Under the pieces are notes generated by a model. It searched no databases, was not told where the DNA came from, and saw only the letters and a program-made list of their open reading frames with translations. A stretch of 64,000 bases of DNA from Exobasidium rhododendri (Eukaryota; Basidiomycota; Exobasidiomycetes; Exobasidiales; Exobasidiaceae), in assembly GCA_026210745.1 (NCBI GenBank), contig CP110631.1:558001-622000 (forward strand), read 5' to 3'. This document shows, piece after piece, positions 1 through 10,838 of this stretch. The translations under genes and the position numbers were made by a program. Each line of letters opens with the position of its first letter. Within the stretch, counting starts at the first letter, position 1.

Positions 1-1
1 C

Positions 2-789
2 GATGGGGCTCGACTGTGGAACGTATCTGCCAAGACAGGCACATCGATGGAAGAGCTCTGTCGCCCCTTTGACAGTGTTAGTCTTTGTTTCAGCAAGGGT
101 CTCGGCGCACCGATTGGAAGGTGAGCATCCAATGCCCTCTGCGTGTCTAATGTACACCGCTCAGCTTGCCACACTCTTGCCCTCCTTCCCTTTCACTTCC
201 TTCTCTCCATCCTCCTTCTCATTTCCCTTCCTTCTCTTCCCTTTTGCAGCATGATGATTGGGCCAAAGTCGTTCATTAAAAAGGCGACACACTTTCGAAA
301 GATGTTCGGCGCTGGTCTGAGACAAGCCGGGATCCTGAGCTCTGCCGCTCGAGTCGCTTTGACGGAGAATTTTGGCAAGCTGCAGTACACCCACAATTTG
401 GCTCAATGGCTCGCAGCAGAAGTAAAGGAGATTGGGTGTGCACTGCCCACTCCTGTAGACACAAGCATGGTGAGGCTTCTCGCATCAATCGGCCAGGTCT
501 AGTCTCTTGCTGATTTTTCCCTTGCTCCTCTTCCATCTAATACCAGGTCTATATTGATGTGTCGCCGCTTGGATTCACTTCGGAGGAGTTGAAGAGGCGT
601 GCTTCGCAATTGTCGCCGCCGATCAAATTAGGCGGACAGCGGGTCGTTATTCATCACCAAGTCACAGCGCAGACATTGGTCGACCTCGTCACCTTAATCA
701 GAACGATGGCCAGTGAAAACCCTTCCAACGGGAAGGTACCCAATTCAGAGTCAAACTCCAAATCAATGTATTCTTCCAATCTTCAATAG
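2..789 (+). CDS. GLY1: Low-specificity L-threonine aldolase (3' part)
   Basis: This PLP enzyme cleaves threonine and allo-threonine to glycine and acetaldehyde in the cytosol. Only the C-terminal half is inside the window. Exons 2-120, 250-469 and 547-789 join in frame. The first exon reads DGARLWN and then [16 protein letters not shown], which holds the family's PLP lysine motif (SKGLGAP). The second reads [15 protein letters not shown], also typical of the family. The gene begins upstream of base 1. The last 20 or so residues are Ser/Asn-rich and not conserved. Family assignment is firm; the exact 3' end (stop at 787-789) is the simplest reading. Confidence 0.93.
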
Positions 790-814
790 ACGGTCTCTCT
801 CTCTCTCTCTCTCT

Positions 815-1703
815 TCACTTCTTGTTGTGCTCCTGCAGGCGATTTTGAACCCGGTCGAGAAAACCTTGTCTTTCCATATACCCTTTCATGCTACCAAGTC
901 CACTACCGCCCCCCTTTGTCTGGGCTTCCATTTCATCCTTCTCTCTGTCGTTTCCATTGTCTTTGAACTTGTTCCAGTCCATCTTCGACTTTTCTAACGT
1001 GTTGATCTTGGTGGGTTTGTCTGCTGCTGCTGCCGCACTCATGGCCGCTAATGAGCTTTTCTTCTTTCGAGGTGGAGCCAGTGGTCGGTTTGTCGAAGAT
1101 GAGAAAGAAGTCGAAGCAGAGGGCTTTGCTACGACATCACTGGTCCCCGGTGCCTTTATACTGGCCAAATAAGCAATCGCCTCTGGATGAGAAGCTGGCA
1201 GAAGCTTCTCTTCTTTCACTTCCTCTCCAGCAAAGCGATACGAGCTCTTGACAAGCACTAACTCCTCCTTCTCTGCTTGCGCTGAATTTTTGGCTGCTTG
1301 AGAGGGTGTCTGTGTCTTTAGGGCATTCCAAACATGCTCCGACTGGTCAGAGAGCTTTTCGCCTTTCTCAGATCTTTAGAGATAGGGGACTGAGCTCTTC
1401 ATCCTCCTCTCACCGCCAGCTAAGGAGCTCTTCTAGCACTCACCCGCTCTCCCTTCCTTTCTCCTGCGATATGTTTGTCCGTCTGATACGCTTGCCTTCT
1501 CTAATATCCTCACCCAGATCTCTCTTGAGCGCCTCAGCCTCGTCTTCTTCCACTTCCCTCGCTCGCTTGCCTTCTTCTCCTGCCTCTTCATCTTCCGAAT
1601 CACTGTCACTGGACTCGCTTCCTAATTCGTTGCCATCGTCTTCCCTCGGCTTGTCCTCATGGTCTTCTCCCAAGCTTTTGACCTGCTTCTCACCGATAGT
1701 CAT
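815..1703 (-). CDS. SWC5: SWR1-complex subunit SWC5 (BCNT-C domain)
   Basis: SWC5 helps the SWR1 chromatin remodeller deposit histone H2A.Z in the nucleus. Two exons (1703-1444 and 1373-815) join with phase 2. The N-terminal exon is very acidic (GSESSDSDSEDEEAGEEG), as expected for a histone-binding tail. The C-terminal exon ends in a BCNT-C domain: LEKSKMDWNKFKD, then GSMKGYMERQGFLDRVQNR. I chose the ATG at 1703 because the longer frame to 1832 would overlap the start of the divergent GFA-fold gene. The two start codons are then only 127 bp apart, so they probably share a bidirectional promoter. Confidence 0.88.
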
Positions 1704-1830
1704 TGGGTAGGAATTAGAGGTGAAGGAGGAAGAAATATACTTGGTGTGGTATTCACGCGTCAAAGGGGAAAAAGCCTGTTCCTTGTCTGATCGAGAGCAG
1801 AGTGTGGAGGCTTCCGAGGCAGCACACACC

Positions 1831-2544
1831 ATGTCGTCTGCAGAAGGAAATGTGATCCGAGGTCATTGCGCTTGTGGCTCGCTACGATATACCATCGACG
1901 TCTCCAACATCGATAGAGATTTGAAGTTGTCGATGTATTGTCATTGCTCTCAGTGTCAAAGGCTGAACGGTGCACCTTTTGTGTGGTCGACGCATTGGTC
2001 TTACCCGTCGGTGACATGGGATCCACCCGCGCAAGGTCCTCCCCCTGGTGCACCCGTACCCGATTCTTCTTCTTCTTCTTCGTCATTCTTGCAACCATCA
2101 TCCCCCTCGGGACATTTCAGTCCCAAAATGCAGACCTACGAGAACATGAAAGGCCGGAAGTGGAAGCTGAGATGTAAAGATTGTGGAAGTCCAATAGGAA
2201 GCTGGAATGCAGCAAAGTCGAAGTGAGTAGTATTTCTAATGTGCTGGTTGATTTCCGAAATTGCGATACAAGTTTCCTTCCCTCTCACACTTTCTGGTTG
2301 CTTGTCAAGATGGACAATTTGGGGCGTGACCCTCGAAAGAGAAGAAGCAAAGGGAGAAGACAAGGGGATTCTAGCGCAGGGTGAATACAACGTCCCACCA
2401 GATGTCATGACGAAGATCAAACCTGATCATCACCAGTTTTATGAGGCATGGAGGGCGATGGACATCAACGACAAACTCGAAAAGTGGACAGGGTACAGAG
2501 GTGAAAGCACACAGGTAGATGCGGAGGGTACGGTAATTCGATAG
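1831..2544 (+). CDS. GFA / CENP-V-fold zinc protein
   Basis: The GFA fold occurs in the bacterial glutathione-dependent formaldehyde-activating enzyme and in CENP-V; the true substrate of fungal members is usually unknown. Exons 1831-2222 and 2310-2544 join across an 87-nt intron (AA|A, giving KWTIWGV). Zinc ligands are visible: GHCACGSLRY at the N-terminus, CHCSQCQR at about residues 36-43, and CKDCGSPIG in the middle. A Ser/Pro-rich insertion of about 25 residues sits between the second and third clusters. The protein is about 208 aa, near the family norm. It is divergent from SWC5. Confidence 0.85.
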
Positions 2545-2664
2545 GATGAAGACTCCGGCTTCGCAATGTAAAGAGAACAGGTTATTTGCTATAAGCATGC
2601 ACAGATTTACTACTAAGAATACGAGAGATATCTACGGCAAACGATCTGGAGACATACCCTCGTA

Positions 2665-4047
2665 CTACTGCTCAGCAATTGGAGGGCTCGCCCAGCACCA
2701 GTTGAAAAGATTCCGCTCTTTCATATATTCCGTCACGAACCTCTCGTTCTCTTGCTGCTTCACATACTCCTTTTGTAATTTCTCCTTTGTAGACGGAGGC
2801 AAGTTGCACAAGGGCTCCACGGAAGGAATCAGCGGCGAGAAAGGGGTAATATGACTTGCGGTCTGCAACAGGGAAGGTGAAGTCATAGGTGATGACGACG
2901 AGAGCAGATGAGCGCCAGCTAGCATGACACGATACGCGTGGATGAGTTGATGAACTTCATCCACTGTGCTCAATCCCACAATCGTGCTCAAGATCGGCCT
3001 ACGTCCACGAGACTCTCGTATTTCTGAGCCGCGAATGCCATACTGACCAGCCGTCTCCGCAAGACTTGATCCCCTACTTTTAAGTTGACGAGAAACTTCC
3101 TTGCAAGCATCTTTGAGTTCTTGCTTTGCTGGATGCCACGGAGGTGGATCACTATCTCGCAGGAGGCCCATACTGAACGGACTGGCGTTGATGAGTCTTG
3201 GTGCAAGCCATTCTTTGGTTGATCCTCTTGGCTTTGCTGCAAATCGCTTCTCTCTGTAGCCTAAGAGTAGGTCACAATGCAGATTATGATTCGAGTAGCT
3301 CAGAATAACGTCTAGTGGCTTGTAAGGTGGGGTAGTGGCCACCAGTCTACTTAGCCGTAGGAGAATTGGTAAGGGATACCCGCTGATGCCTACATTTCGC
3401 ACCAGTCCTCTTTCTTTCAATTCAAACAGCTTCTGTACTGCCTTCAAGATGACCTCGTCATCTACATTTTCCACCTTTTGATGTGCCTCTGCATGGAGTT
3501 CTTCTTCTTCTTCCAGTTCGTTTTGAGCATGAAACCCTTCTTTACTAGCATTAGCACCTCCAGCAGACAAGAATTCAACATCGTGCATAAGAGCTACATC
3601 CAAGTAGTCTGTTCCTAGTCGCTCTAGGCTCTGCATGATACTCTTCTCTACTTGTTCTGGTGAGTAGTCGAAATCGGACTTGGCAGGTCCGTATCGACCG
3701 ACTTTGGAGATAAGATAGTAACTCTCTCGAGGGTATTCCGGTTGCAGTGTGTGTAGAATTTGGCCGAGTGTGATCTCTGATGGATGGTAGTATGGTGAAG
3801 TGTCCATGGCGTTGATACCGTACTGAAGTGCGAGACGAACGACTCGATATGGTTCTTGACTCATCAAGTGCTCATCATCATTGTACATTTTGGAACCAAG
3901 CGTACCTCCGCCCAGCAGCAGAGGCGGACATCCAAGTAGGAAGGGCAAGAGAGGCTCGCTTACCTCATTCTTCCAGGGCGCTGGTCCGCCTTTACAATCT
4001 TCCGGCTCTAACGGGTCCAAAGTCCAGGTTGACGAGGAAGCCGACAT
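2665..4047 (-). CDS. ARA2: NAD(P)-dependent D-arabinose dehydrogenase (aldo/keto reductase)
   Basis: Fungal ARA2 oxidises D-arabinose to the lactone in the D-erythroascorbate pathway, a cytosolic antioxidant route. The protein is a single exon of 460 aa with an AKR fold: GTLGSKMYND, then NAMDTSPYYHPSEITLG with the catalytic Asp/Tyr region, a strand with VGRYG following the catalytic Lys (LISKVGRYG), and MHDVEFLS. Near the C-terminus STIVGLSTVDEV matches the cofactor-binding end. The open frame extends upstream to a TTG, so I placed the start at the first in-frame ATG (4047). Two loops rich in Glu (EELEEEEELHAEAH) are insertions relative to the family. Confidence 0.88.
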   Translation of the reverse strand: MSASSSTWTLDPLEPEDCKGGPAPWKNEVSEPLLPFLLGCPPLLLGGGTLGSKMYNDDEHLMSQEPYRVVRLALQYGINAMDTSPYYHPSEITLGQILHTLQPEYPRESYYLISKVGRYGPAKSDFDYSPEQVEKSIMQSLERLGTDYLDVALMHDVEFLSAGGANASKEGFHAQNELEEEEELHAEAHQKVENVDDEVILKAVQKLFELKERGLVRNVGISGYPLPILLRLSRLVATTPPYKPLDVILSYSNHNLHCDLLLGYREKRFAAKPRGSTKEWLAPRLINASPFSMGLLRDSDPPPWHPAKQELKDACKEVSRQLKSRGSSLAETAGQYGIRGSEIRESRGRRPILSTIVGLSTVDEVHQLIHAYRVMLAGAHLLSSSSPMTSPSLLQTASHITPFSPLIPSVEPLCNLPPSTKEKLQKEYVKQQENERFVTEYMKERNLFNWCWASPPIAEQ

Positions 4048-4355
4048 CTTGCTTCCTTTCTCTCCACCTCCTTCTGCAATGGACTGGAAGTGCTGAGTGA
4101 GATACAAAGATGAAGAAAAATTCAGTCGAGGTTGAGCTATACTGAGAGAATTTGCATCTCCACTCGTCTTCTATTTGATAAGCGCAGGTGTTCCCACTGC
4201 AGAATGATACACTTTTGGGCTCTTCCTACCCCTCGAAAGGAGGCTTTAATCTTATATATTCGCGCTTGTATTTAGAATTCAGCTCGATGAGTCCGTGGAA
4301 GCTCTTCAGTCTCTATCTATTTCCTGTCGCTACATCAAGAGACGATCGGCACAAC

Positions 4356-5587
4356 TCATTCGCAAACAAATTTAGCTACTTCTTGTACAAATTCGTGTGG
4401 CCTCTCAGCTTGCACCCAATGACCTGATTCGAGAGTGGCATGCTTCGCCTTGGGGAAGAAGGAATCACAAAGGGGAAGGTTCTTGCGGTTGAGATATCTG
4501 CTCAAGGTAGGATAAGGAAGAAAGGGGACGGAGAATCAGATCGGTCGTCCTTTTAAACGCTTCTGCATCACTCACTTGCTCTTCGCCCCTTTTATGAAGA
4601 GCGTCTTTCCATCCCATCTGCGTATTTCCCTGCCATCCTTTTGCAGACCTTGCTCATCATCGTAAGGAAAGTCACCAATCTGATCAAGGTTCTTCTTGAT
4701 CATCTTGACGGGTATGCGGAATGTCCAATGATCCATCGAGGGCGGTCGATGCAGATTCGTTAGAAGGAATTGTCGTATGCTCAACTCTGGTTCTGTTTCC
4801 TTCAGTATGTCATCTGCTTGCTGACGAGTAGTACATCTGCTGTCTTCAATGGCTATCATCGCCTCGACGTATTGCTGGGAAACATAAGGAAAGAAGAGAG
4901 ATATGATTTCAGCTCGAAGTCATCAATGAACAATTGTATGGCACGTTCGATCTCACTGCAAATTCCGTGCTGAGCGGTCCGCGTGCTGGCGACATGTCTA
5001 CACTGACCAGATGACTCAGGTAGTCAGATGGGAGCTCTTTGGAAAGAGCCATACTTTGTACCGCCTTTCCTCCCATCGAATGACCGACAAGGACAGCATC
5101 GCGAATTTTGTGAGCGTCGAAGAAGCCCATCAAATCTTGCGCCATCTCGTCATACCGCATGCTGTCTATGTGGGGAGACGTTCCATGATTTCGGAGATCC
5201 TACCAAGCTCGAGGACGTGAGATTGGGCGATGGCGGACCCAAACCGCGTCACTCACCAAGGCATACACAGGGAGTGCAATTTGCTGCGCAAGCGACTTGG
5301 CCAACGACCTCCAATTCTGCTTAGATCCGCTGCAGTGTAGGTGGAGAGGATTCAGAAATCCTCACATGTCATCAGGCTTGCTTTTCTCTCGCAAAATCTA
5401 GTACTCACAAAAGGCCATGGCAGAGGACGATTGCCTGGGATGCAGTCTTTGCCTGCTTATCCTTCGGTGCCTTGTACGATTCATAATGAAGCTTGACCGT
5501 TTCCTGACACGGTGTTGTCGAGTGGATCGATCTGCATGATGGTCTGAGTATCGAAGCGTATCGTACACCCCGACGCACTGTGAACAT
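4356..5587 (-). CDS. Mitochondrial alpha/beta hydrolase, ABHD11 / Eat1-Imo32 type
   Basis: Five exons (5587-5409, 5329-5257, 5199-4957, 4874-4576, 4497-4356) join in frame to about 311 aa. The N-terminus is basic and Ser-rich (RRGVRYASILRPSCRSIHS), a likely mitochondrial presequence. The core reads VLCHGLFGSKQNWRSLA, then DLRNHGTSPH, the nucleophile elbow GHSMGGKA, and the catalytic His in ESGHWVQAE. ABHD11 in animals protects the lipoyl-bearing oxoglutarate dehydrogenase, and the yeast relatives include the ethanol acetyltransferase Eat1. Which role applies here cannot be told from sequence. It is divergent from the SKL-ending gene at 5786 across about 200 bp. Confidence 0.9.
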
Positions 5588-5785
5588 GGCGCCAGCGGCA
5601 GCAATGTCTCGCAGATGAATAGATTCCCGGCTTTGGTGGGAGGAAGAAACGGACTTATCTATACTTTAATTTTGATTTTCTTGTGCCCTTCGCACGGACA
5701 GCCGCTATGGAAGTGCAAGACTTTACTTCTCCTCCACAGATCTTGAATTCTTCCAACCATTTCCCTCCCCACCCTTATTTACATC

Positions 5786-6845
5786 ATGCCGTCCTTACCA
5801 CCTGCGCTGAAATCGCTGCTGAAGCAACCGACATTTGCACCCAGACCATCTCTTCACCAGACAGGGGTCATTCTGCCCGCTGGAAGAGCTGCTGGTCCAA
5901 TGACAGCGCCTTCACAGTCAACGTTGTACCAGACATTCGATAGACTGTCCGACGATGCAAAGGGCAAGGGGGTGGGTTGGGGTGAATGGCTCAGTCTGGC
6001 GGTGAGTATGCCGCTACGAATGACCCTACTTATCATAGCTGTCTCTGATAAGTATCCCCTCTTTCCTCCCCTTGCAGACAGCTACCCTCGTCACGCTGAA
6101 CTCACCCGGATCCCTGCAAGCTCTTCACAAACACTCTGCTCCTACCTCTTTGGCGATAGATCAACGAGTGGAAAGAGCCTGTCTGATGCGGGAAGTCGGA
6201 CTCAAATGTATCGGCTTTGTAGGCATCCCAAAGGTGATCAATCAACTTGCTGCCCTACGATCAGCAGTGGATGAGGATGAGGAGCTGGTTTCGGCCCTGC
6301 CAAAAGAACCCAGGAGGTGAGCTAAGAACCATGCTCTCATATCGCACTCGCTTACTCAAGCACATATCCACAGGAAAATCACTGCAAAGGAACTCGAGCC
6401 AGTGCAAAAAGCCGCCTACGATCTTTGGGATGACATCTATACGCCCTTGTCGGACAAGTTAATCCACATTCTGGGCAAGTCACATCCAGACCTGCCCGTC
6501 TTTATCGTCGATAGCGAGTACGGTCCTCTCTTTGCACCACCAAATACCTTCACTGCCATATCGTCTCCAAGTTGGGAAGTGAATCGCCTCCGAACGAGTC
6601 TTGTGGCTCTCAGTGGGCTGCGTAGCCAAGGAGGAGTTGGACCTCAAGTCACGAGTCATGTGTGGGGGCTTCTCAAGAGCAAGAAGAGCATTGCTGTGAA
6701 TGATGAAAACAAGAAGGGCCTTGAGTGGCTCACTACTGAAGATGGCGCTTTGTGGGCTATCAGGACAATTGACAGTCTCTGCCTCGCCATCGAAGGGGCC
6801 GAGCAAGAAGAAGCCGTCAAGGTACAGCGAGAAAGCAAGCTATGA
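5786..6845 (+). CDS. Peroxisomal AhpD-like / carboxymuconolactone-decarboxylase-fold protein
   Basis: Exons 5786-6001, 6078-6316 and 6374-6845 join in frame to about 308 aa. The middle reads RVERACLMREVGLKCIGFVGIPKVINQ, which resembles AhpD-like helices of fungal proteins such as Ustilago Pxp2. I do not see the redox CxxC of true AhpD, so peroxidase-partner activity is doubtful. The last residues are ESKL, a canonical PTS1, so import into the peroxisome matrix is strongly suggested. Both introns have GTGAGT/GTGAGC donors and short lengths (about 76 and 57 nt). Function in the peroxisome is unknown. Confidence 0.8.
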
Positions 6846-7250
6846 AGAGAGGGACAGCTTTGGGACCCCCCAACTTCCATGTTAATCACATATGCCAACG
6901 AGCGCCAATTGCTACTCGGTATGGCAAGATTGACGACAGTCTTGCATTCTTCTTTTGCATCTGAGTTGCGCCATGATTGTCTCACCCAATACTACACATA
7001 GTAATTCTTCCCAGCGTTAGAGTGAATAGTGCAGACTGGTGTGTGTGGAAGTGTGAAGCAAATGTGGGATGTGCATGTCTTTCGTACGTCTCGGGAGATC
7101 GTAGAATGACTACGCCATGTTCTTACTCATTTTCAGCTTAGCTTTTCGGCAATGCAAGAAAAGAAGGGCGGTACAATCATTCTATATTCGCTGCATGCAT
7201 TGATATAATGGCCGTAATTGAGGTATTTCGAGTGTTTGACGGAGCGTTCA
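6846..7250. other. Convergent intergenic region
   Basis: About 400 bp between the 3' ends of the SKL-ending gene and the oxalate decarboxylase gene. I see no conserved coding segment; it presumably holds the two 3' UTRs. Confidence 0.5.
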
Positions 7251-9026
7251 TCAAGCCCACGATCGCTTTCCTGCCACGAGATGGGAAGCCAAGTCTCGCT
7301 TCTGGTTTCCTTGAGCATGGTTGTCCGGTACGAGGGTGTAATTTTTGGTCTTGAAACGGTCGAGCTTGTCAATCGTTGCATCCGTGAAGCCAAGATGTTG
7401 CTTCACAACGGCAGGAGGTGTCAGAGCAAGCCAATTCGACAGACTGACATCAGAGTATTTCGGCCCTGTGAACACTTCGAGGTACTTGACCGGCGTGGTT
7501 CCGATATTTTCGATGTAATGACCATTTGATTTGGTCAAGTAGCCGACGTCACCAGCTGCCACATTTTAAATTGTCCATCAGCACACGACCGTGGGGAATG
7601 CATTGTATGCGAGACTCACCTTGGAAATCATACGTGCGGGCGTTGGTGTTTCCGGCAAAGACGGTGATTCTGGCGTGTCCTGAGATGAAGTAGTCCCACT
7701 CATCACTCAAGGGGTGCCAGTGGAGCTCTCTCATGGCACCGGGTTCTGCAAGATTTTAAGAAAAAGATAAGGACGAATTGTAAGAAACAAGCCATCATCC
7801 ACCTTCTCCAACCCACACGCACCAATAGTGACCTCAGCTGCGCAGATTGCGGTAGAGGCAGGGAAATTGGAACTGTCTACGATTTTCACACTTCCACCAT
7901 TCAACTGGGTAGCTTCTTGCTCGCTGAACTTGTACGTGACGGAGCTATTCGTTTTTCCTTGAGGCGAGGCGACCTGTTGAGAGTCGTTTGCGGCAGGTGC
8001 TGTGCCGGGGAAGATATAAAGCTCGCTATTGGGTGCCTTGTCGAAATCGGCATTCACGAATCCAGGAAAGTTCTTGACGAGGACTTCCCTCGGTACGTGA
8101 GAGATAAAGTCGCTCAGTAGCAGCGTGTTATCCTCTGAGAAGGAGCCATCGTCGAAGACAAGCAGGAATTCACCGCCTCCCTTAGATGTAGACTGAATCG
8201 AGTGAGGTAGGCCGCTCTCGAAGAACCACAAGTCACCCGGGCCGAGGTCGGAGATGTCGTTCTGGCCAGCACTGTTCACCAAAGCTACTCTGAAGGTACC
8301 GTTTAGGATATAGGCCCACTCCGAAGTACTATGCCAGTGCATCTTGAGGAGAAGAGAAAAAAGGGGGAGTGAGCGATGATGTGCAGGTTAAACCACGTAC
8401 TCGAGCCCTACTTACCTCACGGTACGCGCCTTCCTCCAGACGCATGTTGACTCCAGCCATGGCAGTCGCCACAGGGAGCACATCGACGTTTTGTTGCCTG
8501 AGGAGAAGTGGCCATGATTAGTGAACTTTCTTCACCCTACAATTTCCCGTATCACACAGCTGACTCACCTGGCCCATCCACCGTTCTGAAGTCGATTGTG
8601 GCTCAAGGAGAACGGCCACTTGCCCTGCGGCACAGTCCCACTGTCTGTGTTTGGTGGTGCATAGGTATCTGGATTTTGACGATCAAGAGGCACGTTTTCT
8701 GGTCCGATGCTTGTAGCTCCTGTCTTTCCATTGATGGGCTCTGGCAGTTTGCCTGTGTCTTGAAATTCCTCCCACATCGAGTAGTCGCTTACATTGGACA
8801 GGTAGTCGACTGGGTATTTGCTCGCCACACTTGCTATCGTTGATGCAAGCTGCTCGTCGAACTTTTGTTGAGCTCTGGCAAGATTTTTCGGTGTCTTGCT
8901 CTGTCTTCTTTGTGCAAGTCCATAAGGGCTACGCTCGGACTTTACAGGGACAAAGGCGGGAATAGCATCTGTCAAGACTACAATCGTCGACAGTAGCAGC
9001 GAGAGGTATGCAAGACGAGAGATCAT
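7251..9026 (-). CDS. Secreted bicupin oxalate decarboxylase
   Basis: Oxalate decarboxylase converts oxalate to formate and CO2 with Mn in each cupin. The gene is read in at least five exons with introns near 8343-8420, 7738-7820 and 7563-7618. Residues 1-21 form a signal peptide ([17 protein letters not shown]). Cupin 1 shows [16 protein letters not shown] and then [16 protein letters not shown]. Cupin 2 shows [17 protein letters not shown] and [15 protein letters not shown]. Both His-x-His plus Glu metal sets are present. The length is a little over 450 residues, as in other fungal enzymes. The role is probably control of extracellular oxalate and pH. Exact splice sites of the inner exons are approximate. 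Confidence 0.93.
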
Positions 9027-10151
9027 CTTGTGCGGTATAAGAAGGAATGACTGGATACGGTATAGGGTGAGCGGGTTGTGGGAGGCAATGCTACAGATTC
9101 GAAAGCCCTACCGCACACCTTTGCTCTTTATATCTTCCTGCTCACACCAGTCTTCTGTGCATACAAATAGGACCTCTTGGCCGAGACCGTAAGGGAATCC
9201 GATGTTACATTATTCACGGGGAACCCTTTGCATCTGCGAGACAGCAACCCCCGCACACAAACGATGATATCAGATCGCTTTGAATAGTGAGAGCCCACTC
9301 CTCGAATCGGATGATACTATATGGAAACACTTCATCCAGCGGCTCATTTCAAGATTGTGAACGGCGGAGTGAGAAGAGACACTGCTATTCATTTTATTGC
9401 CCGAAGATTTTGACTGCCCGAAGAAGGCAAAAGTAGGGATCTGAGGTAGGGAGAGTACAAATGCTATGCTCTTCCTCCTCTGGTTTGTAGTGCTAAAAGG
9501 ATAGAGAAGGGGAATAAAATTAGAATACGGCATTTGCGAAAAGGGCAGACCCTGACGAAGGACGTGACCGTCTCGAGTGAGTCTGTCCTCTTTGTTCCAA
9601 TTTGACATTTTGTCTCACTTTTCCCTCTCGTATTACCGACTAAAGCCATACCAGTCCCGACGTAATAACACCTAATCGCCTGAACTTATTTTCCTTGATT
9701 TACGTGCAGGCATTCTCCGATCGAAGCTTGCCGAGACTCTTTTTGAAAGGAGATGGAAGAAGGTGACAAATTAGGAAAGGCACCATCACTAATGCCGGCT
9801 TCCCCATAGCAATCTTCATCTCCGTGGCGAAAGAGCTTTAGTACATGTGGAGGGAAGACGGCGGCGACTCGACTCCTGCACCAGAAAGAACAAGGGGCGC
9901 CCGAATAAAGCAACTCTATTCTGATACTAATGCCGACGCGGGGCTTAGCCTGTTCCTCCACAGCGCGGCCAGTAATCTGAGCCTTCGTCTCGCGTGTCTC
10001 TCATCTATTCGTGCTTCGCCAGACTCCGCAACGCGGTACACACTGTCGACGAGCAACACAAACACACACACACACCACCTCTCTCTATTGAATTCGTCGG
10101 AACCTGCAGGAAAGCAGGAAAGCGCAAAGTGTACCAGTGTTACTCTGCCTC
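9027..10151. other. Long divergent promoter region
   Basis: About 1.1 kb lies between the start codons of the oxalate decarboxylase (minus) and the SnoaL-like gene (plus). It contains a (CA)n run near 10061-10076 and AT-rich patches, but no open frame that I would call a gene. The length fits a regulated promoter for the secreted enzyme. Confidence 0.45.
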
Positions 10152-10827
10152 ATGTCGATCAACGTCGACGGTGTCCCAACCGCTGTCGCCTCCTTCCTTC
10201 GGCAGTTTTACAGCTTGAGCGACAGTCCAGCTGAGCACCAAGCGTATGTTGACCAATTCCAACTATCCAGCGATGGCTTCTTGCAGATTGGTCCCATGAA
10301 GCGGGCCACAAAAAGCGATGATATTCTCGCATGGAGACATAAGGCTTGGGAGTTGATCTCCACTCGGAAGCACACCGTCTACGGCGTCTTTTCCAAAACG
10401 GATGGCGACACGGGAACAGAGTACATGTTGCACGGCCGAGTGGACTATGAGAAGAAGGATGGAGAGAAGTCAGGGGCTACCTGGGCAGGAAGGATGGTTT
10501 TCGATGAGAACAGCATTCAGACAGGGCACCCAAAAATATCATTCTATCAAGTCTGGATAGTGAGTGTGCCAGCGATCGTGTTGTGTGAGAGAGAGAGAGC
10601 ACCAGGAAGAGTGACACCTTTGCCCTATCCATCAGACTGTCGATTGACGAAGTGCAACATCGCGATACGATGTCATCTCATTCCAGCTGATCGCCTCTCT
10701 CGCCTCTGACACCTGCGCTAGCCTCTTTACTACGCTGCACACTGGCACACTTACTGTTGCTGGCTACTTTCTTGTCATGGCAGACGTGAAGAATATGCAA
10801 TGCTATTTCATGATGTATACCATCTGA
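10152..10827 (+). CDS. SnoaL/NTF2-fold small protein
   Basis: Exon 1 (10152-10559) encodes 136 residues of an NTF2-like fold: a helix with VASFLRQFYSLSD, DGFLQIGPMKRATKSDDILAWR, and strands ending in KISFYQVWI. Fungal SnoaL-like proteins of this size are common and mostly uncharacterised. The reading frame at the end of exon 1 runs into an intron-like GTGAGTGTG. The best partner is an exon 10687-10827 in phase 0, which gives 182 aa, but this second exon is not conserved and is tentative. The gene converges on the dienelactone hydrolase gene with only about 10 bp between stop codons. Confidence 0.65.
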
Positions 10828-10838
10828 CATTTGCTATA

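Noticed and set aside
800-816. (CT)n microsatellite
   Set aside because: A simple repeat between convergent genes with no sign of function beyond a 3' UTR.
2665-4107. A longer ARA2 starting at 4107
   Set aside because: The codon at 4107 is TTG. The first in-frame ATG is at 4047.
9270-9608. 112-codon minus-strand frame upstream of the oxalate decarboxylase
   Set aside because: No conserved segment, an unusual composition and no splice context; it is probably promoter DNA.
10058-10080. (CA)n run considered as a promoter element
   Set aside because: Simple repeat in a long intergenic region; no support for a regulatory role.
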